Below, piece after piece: positions 59,748-64,000 of a stretch of DNA of 64,000 bases (its first letter is position 1; every line of letters starts with the position of its first letter). The stretch is from Flagellimonas sp. HMM57. Its GTDB lineage: Bacteria > Bacteroidota > Bacteroidia > Flavobacteriales > Flavobacteriaceae. The DNA lies in NCBI RefSeq assembly GCF_021390175.1, contig NZ_CP090004.1, forward strand, positions 2,967,001 to 3,031,000, in the 5' to 3' direction. The position numbers and the translations under genes were made by a program. The notes below the pieces were generated by a model. The model was not told the origin of the DNA. It saw nothing but the letters and a program-made list of their open reading frames with translations, and made no database searches.

Positions 59748-61952
59748 TTAAATTCTGGTGACTTTGTCTATGCCCTCTATCTGCTTTAAATTGTTGACCA
59801 ACTTTTTCAAGATGGCATTGTTTTTTACCACCAATGTAATCTTGCCCGTAAACGTTCCGCCATCAGCAGAAAAATTTAAATTTCGCATGTTTACGTGCAT
59901 ATTGTCCGATATAATATTGGTAATTTCATTTACAAGTCCCAAATTGTCGATTCCTGTAATATTAATATCTGCCTTAAAGTCTTCTTGGGTCGAATCTATC
60001 CATTTGGCCGTCATGATTCTGTAGGCGTAGTTGGATTGCAGGGAAATCGCATTGGGGCAATTTTTCTTGTGCACCTTTATACCATCGCTTACACTTAAAA
60101 AACCAAAAACATCATCCCCTGGAATAGGATTGCAACACTGCGAAAGCTTATAGCTTAATTTTTCCTCTTCCTTGCCAAAAACAAGCATGTCATACGTAGT
60201 GGTAATCTCTTCCTTATCAATATCCTTGGGAGTAGGATTTCGTCTGATTCTGTTTTTAAAGAAGTTTAAGAATGCATTGTGATATGACGATGCAAATTCC
60301 TTGATTCGTTCATTATCTATAACACCAATACCTACGCGATAGAATAAATCTAGGCTGGTCTTTAATTTAAAATAAGTGACCAGCTTATTGACCGTATCCT
60401 CGTTAAGCGTTATTTTTTGCGACTTAAGTTTTCTACGAAGGATTTCTTTGCCATCTGCTGCAACACTTTTTTTCTCCTCGCCAAGCGATGATTTGATTTT
60501 TGAGCGTGCCCGTGCCGTATGTGCATAATCCAACCAACTTTGATTGGGCTTGGCACTTTCCGAAGTAATAATTTCAACTTGGTCACCGCTACGTAGCTCT
60601 GACCCTAAGGGGACCAACTTTCCATTGACTCTAGCCCCTCTGGTTTTCATGCCTATCTCAGTGTGAATGTGAAAAGCAAAATCCAAAGGTGTAGCTCCTT
60701 TGGGCATGGACTTTAATTCTCCCTTGGGCGTAAATACAAAGATTTCCTTGGAGTATAGATTCAATTTAAATTCTTCAACAAAATCAACCGCATTATTGTT
60801 TGAAGTCTCTAATGCTTCCTGTAATCGGTTTAACCAATCTTCTATACCCTGTTCTTTCTGTTCGCCATGTTTGTATTTAAAATGGGCTGCATATCCCTTT
60901 TCCGCAATCTCGTGCATACGTTCGCTCCGTATTTGCACCTCTACCCATTTTCCCTTGGGTCCCATAACGGTAATGTGCAAGGCTTCATAACCTGTAGATT
61001 TTGGCGATGTAATCCAATCCCGCAAACGAATAGGGTTTGGCGTAAAATGATCTGTTACGATAGAATAGATTTTCCAAGCTAAAAACTTTTCATTTTTTCT
61101 ATCCGATTTGTAAATGATACGCAGGGCAAATTTGTCGTACACCTCATCAAAAGAAACATTTTGCACCTTCATTTTTCTTCTGATGGAAAAAATGGATTTC
61201 ATCCTTCCTTTGATGTCGTAATTCAGTCCTTCTTTATCCAGTGAAGTCCTTATAACATTGGAAAAATCTTCGATGTAAGCCAATTGTTCTTCCTCGGTAT
61301 CTTCAATTTTTGCCTGTATATCTTGGTATACCTCTGGCTCCGTATATTTTAAGCTGAGGTCCTCTAAATGTGTTTTTATATTGTAAAGCCCTATTCGATG
61401 GGCCAATGGTGCATAAATGTATAAGGTTTCCGAAGCTATCTTCACCTGTTTGTGCTCGGGCATGGAATCCATGGTGAGCATGTTGTGGTACCTATCCGCA
61501 ATTTTAATAATGATAACCCGTACATCATCATGCAAGGTCAACAGCATTTTTCTAAAGTTCTCTGCTTGCTGGCTTACATCTTTATCCTTTTTTAAGTGTG
61601 ATATTTTTGTGAGGCCGTCAACGATACGAGCAACGGTTTCACCAAACATACGCTCTATATCCGCGAGTGTGTAAGGCGTATCTTCCACAACATCGTGAAG
61701 CAAAGCAGAAGCTATGGAAACGGCATCCAAACCAATTTCCGAGGCTACTATCTTTGCCACGGCAATCGGATGAAAAATATAAGCTTCACCAGATTTTCTA
61801 CGCTGGTCTTTATGTGCATCAACGGCCACGTCAAAAGCTGAGCGTATCAATTTCTTGTCCTCCGAAGTCAAGTTTTGATAGCTTATCCGGAGCAATTCTT
61901 TGTATTGCTTCGCAATTTGCTTGTTCTCTTTTTCTATAGCAGCTTCTGTCAT
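59748..61952 (-). CDS. Bifunctional (p)ppGpp synthetase/hydrolase (RSH family)
   Basis: A 734-residue Rel/SpoT-type enzyme. The HD hydrolase domain has ALLHDVVEDTPYTLADIERM. The synthetase domain has GRMKSIFSIRRKM and ITSPKSTGYEALHITVMGP, followed by a TGS domain (EIFVFTPKGELKSMPKGATPLDFAFHIHTEIG) and a C-terminal ACT domain ending in GIDKVTRI. Hydrolase and synthetase motifs both look intact, so it should make and degrade the alarmone. It is first in the rel-fur-purA unit, which places alarmone and AMP synthesis together. Confidence 0.95.
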   Translation of the reverse strand: MTEAAIEKENKQIAKQYKELLRISYQNLTSEDKKLIRSAFDVAVDAHKDQRRKSGEAYIFHPIAVAKIVASEIGLDAVSIASALLHDVVEDTPYTLADIERMFGETVARIVDGLTKISHLKKDKDVSQQAENFRKMLLTLHDDVRVIIIKIADRYHNMLTMDSMPEHKQVKIASETLYIYAPLAHRIGLYNIKTHLEDLSLKYTEPEVYQDIQAKIEDTEEEQLAYIEDFSNVIRTSLDKEGLNYDIKGRMKSIFSIRRKMKVQNVSFDEVYDKFALRIIYKSDRKNEKFLAWKIYSIVTDHFTPNPIRLRDWITSPKSTGYEALHITVMGPKGKWVEVQIRSERMHEIAEKGYAAHFKYKHGEQKEQGIEDWLNRLQEALETSNNNAVDFVEEFKLNLYSKEIFVFTPKGELKSMPKGATPLDFAFHIHTEIGMKTRGARVNGKLVPLGSELRSGDQVEIITSESAKPNQSWLDYAHTARARSKIKSSLGEEKKSVAADGKEILRRKLKSQKITLNEDTVNKLVTYFKLKTSLDLFYRVGIGVIDNERIKEFASSYHNAFLNFFKNRIRRNPTPKDIDKEEITTTYDMLVFGKEEEKLSYKLSQCCNPIPGDDVFGFLSVSDGIKVHKKNCPNAISLQSNYAYRIMTAKWIDSTQEDFKADINITGIDNLGLVNEITNIISDNMHVNMRNLNFSADGGTFTGKITLVVKNNAILKKLVNNLKQIEGIDKVTRI

Positions 61953-61996
61953 ATTATATTAAAGTTACCATAATCTGTAAACGTAAACAACAAAAA

Positions 61997-63229
61997 TTAT
62001 GCCTTTAGGTTTCTAATACGTTCAACAAGAGGTGGGTGGGAGTAGTGTACGAAAACGTAGGCAGGGTGCGGGGTTAAATTGCTCAAACTGTTTTTTGATA
62101 ATTTTTTCAATGAGGTTACCAAAGGCATGGCAGCAAACGTATTTTTGGCATAATCGTCCGCTTGAAACTCAAACTTTCGGGATAGGTAGTTCATGGCCAA
62201 TCCAGTAATCTCAGAAATTGGACTGTACAATAACACAAAACCGACCAGACCTGCATGAAAACTGGCTGTATTTACCCCTATGGCCAAGGACACTTCGGGA
62301 ATATTGATAAAAAGGGAAAGGATGAAAAGCGTAAAACCGGTCAGACCCAGAGATACTATCAAGTTAAAAATGATATGATTTCTTTTATAATGTCCGACTT
62401 CATGGGCTAAGACCGCAACAATTTCATCTTCGCTCAAATCATCGATCAGGGTATCGAACAACGTGATTCGTTTTTCCTTTCCAAAACCGGAAAAGTAGGC
62501 ATTGGCCTTGGTTGATCGTTTTGAGCCGTCAATTACAAAAATATTATTGAGCTCAAAACCAACTTTTTTGGCATAGTTCTCGATTGCATTTTTTAGACTT
62601 CCTTCCGCGAGTGGCGTTTGTTTGTTAAATAAAGGGACAATAAATCTGCTATAAAATAAATTCATGAACAAAATGACAGCGCCAATCATAATCCAAGCGT
62701 AAATCCAAAAATTTGGACCAGTCCACTGATAGAACAATATGAAAAGTGAAAGCACACCACCGCCAAAAATTGTGGTCAGCAGGAGTCCTTTGATTTTATC
62801 AAGAAAAAATAATTTTTTGGAGGTTTTATTGAAACCATAACGTTCCTCGATTACAAAAGTCTGGTAGTATGAAAAAGGAATTCCTAGAAAAGTACTTCCC
62901 AACATAATGATGCCAAAAAATAGTAAGGCCATAGGAATTGTATCGGTCGTAACAGAACGTGTTAACGTATCTATCCATTCAAAGCCACCAAAGAATAGAA
63001 AACAAAGGGTGAGTATCAAAGAAAAACCATCGGAAAGCAAACTGAATCGGTAATTGGCATTCTTGTATTGTTGCGATTTATGGTATTCTTTGTCATCATA
63101 TACATCGCTTAATTCAGAAGGCACTTTGGTTTTAAAATGTTTTGCATTTAAATACTCCAATAATTGATGAATCAAATATTGAATTACTAGAATACCTATA
63201 ATAATGTAGAACAGAGTAGTTTTTTCCAT
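61997..63229 (-). CDS. M48 family metalloprotease (Ste24-like)
   Basis: Membrane zinc protease of 410 residues. HExxH is in VLAHEVGHYKRNHII, with a downstream glutamate ligand in the LSRKFEFQADDYAKNT block (E-x3-D). Six or seven membrane helices precede and surround it, as in CAAX-protease Ste24. It should clip or degrade membrane-associated peptides; the natural substrate in bacteria is unclear. It begins 3 bases after the stop of the RNA methyltransferase gene. Confidence 0.93.
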   Translation of the reverse strand: MEKTTLFYIIIGILVIQYLIHQLLEYLNAKHFKTKVPSELSDVYDDKEYHKSQQYKNANYRFSLLSDGFSLILTLCFLFFGGFEWIDTLTRSVTTDTIPMALLFFGIIMLGSTFLGIPFSYYQTFVIEERYGFNKTSKKLFFLDKIKGLLLTTIFGGGVLSLFILFYQWTGPNFWIYAWIMIGAVILFMNLFYSRFIVPLFNKQTPLAEGSLKNAIENYAKKVGFELNNIFVIDGSKRSTKANAYFSGFGKEKRITLFDTLIDDLSEDEIVAVLAHEVGHYKRNHIIFNLIVSLGLTGFTLFILSLFINIPEVSLAIGVNTASFHAGLVGFVLLYSPISEITGLAMNYLSRKFEFQADDYAKNTFAAMPLVTSLKKLSKNSLSNLTPHPAYVFVHYSHPPLVERIRNLKA

Positions 63230-63232
63230 AGG

Positions 63233-64000
63233 CTATAATCCACGTTGCCGCTTGGCTTCAAATATAAGTATTGCCGCCGATACGGAAACATTCATAGAAT
63301 CGATTTCACCCTGCATCGGGATTATTAGGTTTTGGTCGGAATTCTGAAGCCAAGCTTCTGTTAATCCGGTAGCTTCGGTGCCAACAACAATTGCGGAAGA
63401 TGTATTAAAATCACAATCCAAATAAATTTTGGATGCAGTTAGTGCCGCACAATATATTTTGATTTTTTGTTCCTTTAAAAAGTGGATAATCTCTTCTGTA
63501 GTTCCTGTTCCAATTTGATTCGTGAATACACATCCAACACTGGAGCGCACAATATTGGGATTATATAGGTCGGATTTAGGATTGGCAATTAAAACAGCAT
63601 CTACGGCAGCTGCATCTGCGGTTCGTAATAATGCACCTATATTTCCTGGTTTTTCAGGTGCTTCAGCTACGAGGATTAAAGGATTGTCGGTTTTAAATTG
63701 AATTTGGGAAAGACCATGTGATTTTCCTTTGGCAATGGCCAAAATACCTTCTGTTTTTTCCCTATAAGCTATTTTCTCGTAAACAGGTTTGGATAGTTGT
63801 ACAATCTCAATTTTTTGTTTTTTGGAGTAGGCAGAAATATCAAAATTGGTCTGGACTTCGGGACAGAAAAGTATTGTTTCCAGAAGGTACTCCCCTTTAA
63901 GTGCAAGTTCAATTTCTCGCTGTCCTTCTATTATAAAAAATCCAGTTTTTTTTCGTTCACGGGATTTTTCCTTTAGCAATAATACCTTTTTAATCAATGG
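63233..64000 (-). CDS. SpoU/TrmH family RNA methyltransferase, 5' end outside window
   Basis: At least 254 residues of a SPOUT methyltransferase. KEKSRERKKTGFFIIEGQREIEL is the N-terminal substrate-binding region. Motif 1 reads AEAPEKPGNIGALLRTADAA, motif 2 AIVVGTEATGLTE and motif 3 LIIPMQGEIDSMNVSVSAAIL. It 2'-O-methylates rRNA or tRNA; the target is not readable. The apparent TTG start at 63997 is probably an internal Leu (family proteins read NPLIKK here), so the gene continues past the right edge. Confidence 0.9.
   Translation of the reverse strand, partial: PLIKKVLLLKEKSRERKKTGFFIIEGQREIELALKGEYLLETILFCPEVQTNFDISAYSKKQKIEIVQLSKPVYEKIAYREKTEGILAIAKGKSHGLSQIQFKTDNPLILVAEAPEKPGNIGALLRTADAAAVDAVLIANPKSDLYNPNIVRSSVGCVFTNQIGTGTTEEIIHFLKEQKIKIYCAALTASKIYLDCDFNTSSAIVVGTEATGLTEAWLQNSDQNLIIPMQGEIDSMNVSVSAAILIFEAKRQRGL

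Noticed and set aside
1..64000. Mobile elements, prophage or transferred island
   Set aside because: No transposase, integrase, terminal repeats or tRNA-adjacent junctions were seen; the genes look like ordinary flavobacterial chromosome.

Overview
The window looks like a stretch of core chromosome from a member of the Flavobacteriaceae (Bacteroidota). The sequence is AT-rich. Promoters match the Bacteroidota pattern (TTG, then about 16-24 bases, then TAnnTTTG). The gene content is typical of the family: CCC-motif membrane proteins, DUF2752, DUF4105, DUF4198, DUF349, DUF368, an OstA-like protein, a TonB-dependent receptor and many short-linker operons. I see no phage, insertion sequence, CRISPR array, rRNA or tRNA. 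All assignments come from reading translated sequence and motifs; no database search was run.

Layout. 1-5.8 kb: the tail of an upstream gene, a MATE exporter, a small acidic protein, then PAP2 phosphatase and GT39 glycosyltransferase facing a GT2 glycosyltransferase and a flippase-like membrane protein, plausibly a polyprenyl-phosphate-sugar pathway. 5.8-7.7 kb: meaB, a 351-base gap with inverted repeats, ohr and a clear terminator. 7.7-10.3 kb: an ECF sigma factor, a membrane anti-sigma-like protein and an exported adhesin-like protein as one overlapping unit. 10.3-13 kb: a CBM9-like lipoprotein, msrA, an M23 peptidase and two tiny proteins. 13.1-18.5 kb: secreted amidohydrolase, M14 peptidase and an orphan histidine kinase. 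18.6-23.9 kb: secA, a DUF2795 protein, a cobalamin adenosyltransferase preceded by a heptanucleotide tandem repeat, a microprotein and a shrunken methyltransferase-like protein. 23.9-31.7 kb: ABC-F ATPase, DUF4105 protein, pssA, DUF4198 protein and the kdsD-tatC-CMD-lptB operon. 31.9-38.6 kb: recQ, a CCC/CCC/DUF2752 membrane cluster, an Smr protein, a lipoprotein and a cysteine desulfurase. 38.6-45.8 kb: TonB receptor with M23 peptidase, then zapB-like, zapA, a structured RNA, rny and a CBS protein.

The most unusual parts are these. (1) Between zapA and rny (43527-43698) there is a rod-like RNA with an 11-bp perfect closing stem, a 13-bp second helix, a large internal bubble and a poly-U end. 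It is a strong candidate 6S-type RNA, and a perfect Bacteroidota promoter motif lies inside it. (2) At 45.7-48.4 kb an esterase lipoprotein gene has been tandemly duplicated together with the last 17 codons of the neighbouring CBS gene. The junction falls in the remains of a TIG-domain lipoprotein gene. (3) Two tandem DUF368 (PopT-type polyprenyl-phosphate carrier) genes lie in the TPR-DUF368-DUF368-aroE operon.

48.4-64 kb: the DUF349, aroE, DUF368 and TPR operon; an OstA-like protein with a class III aminotransferase; rel-fur-purA; an M48 protease; and an RNA methyltransferase cut by the window edge. Envelope biogenesis (lptB, OstA-like, kdsD, pssA, DUF4105, DUF368, GT2/GT39, M23 peptidases) is the dominant theme.
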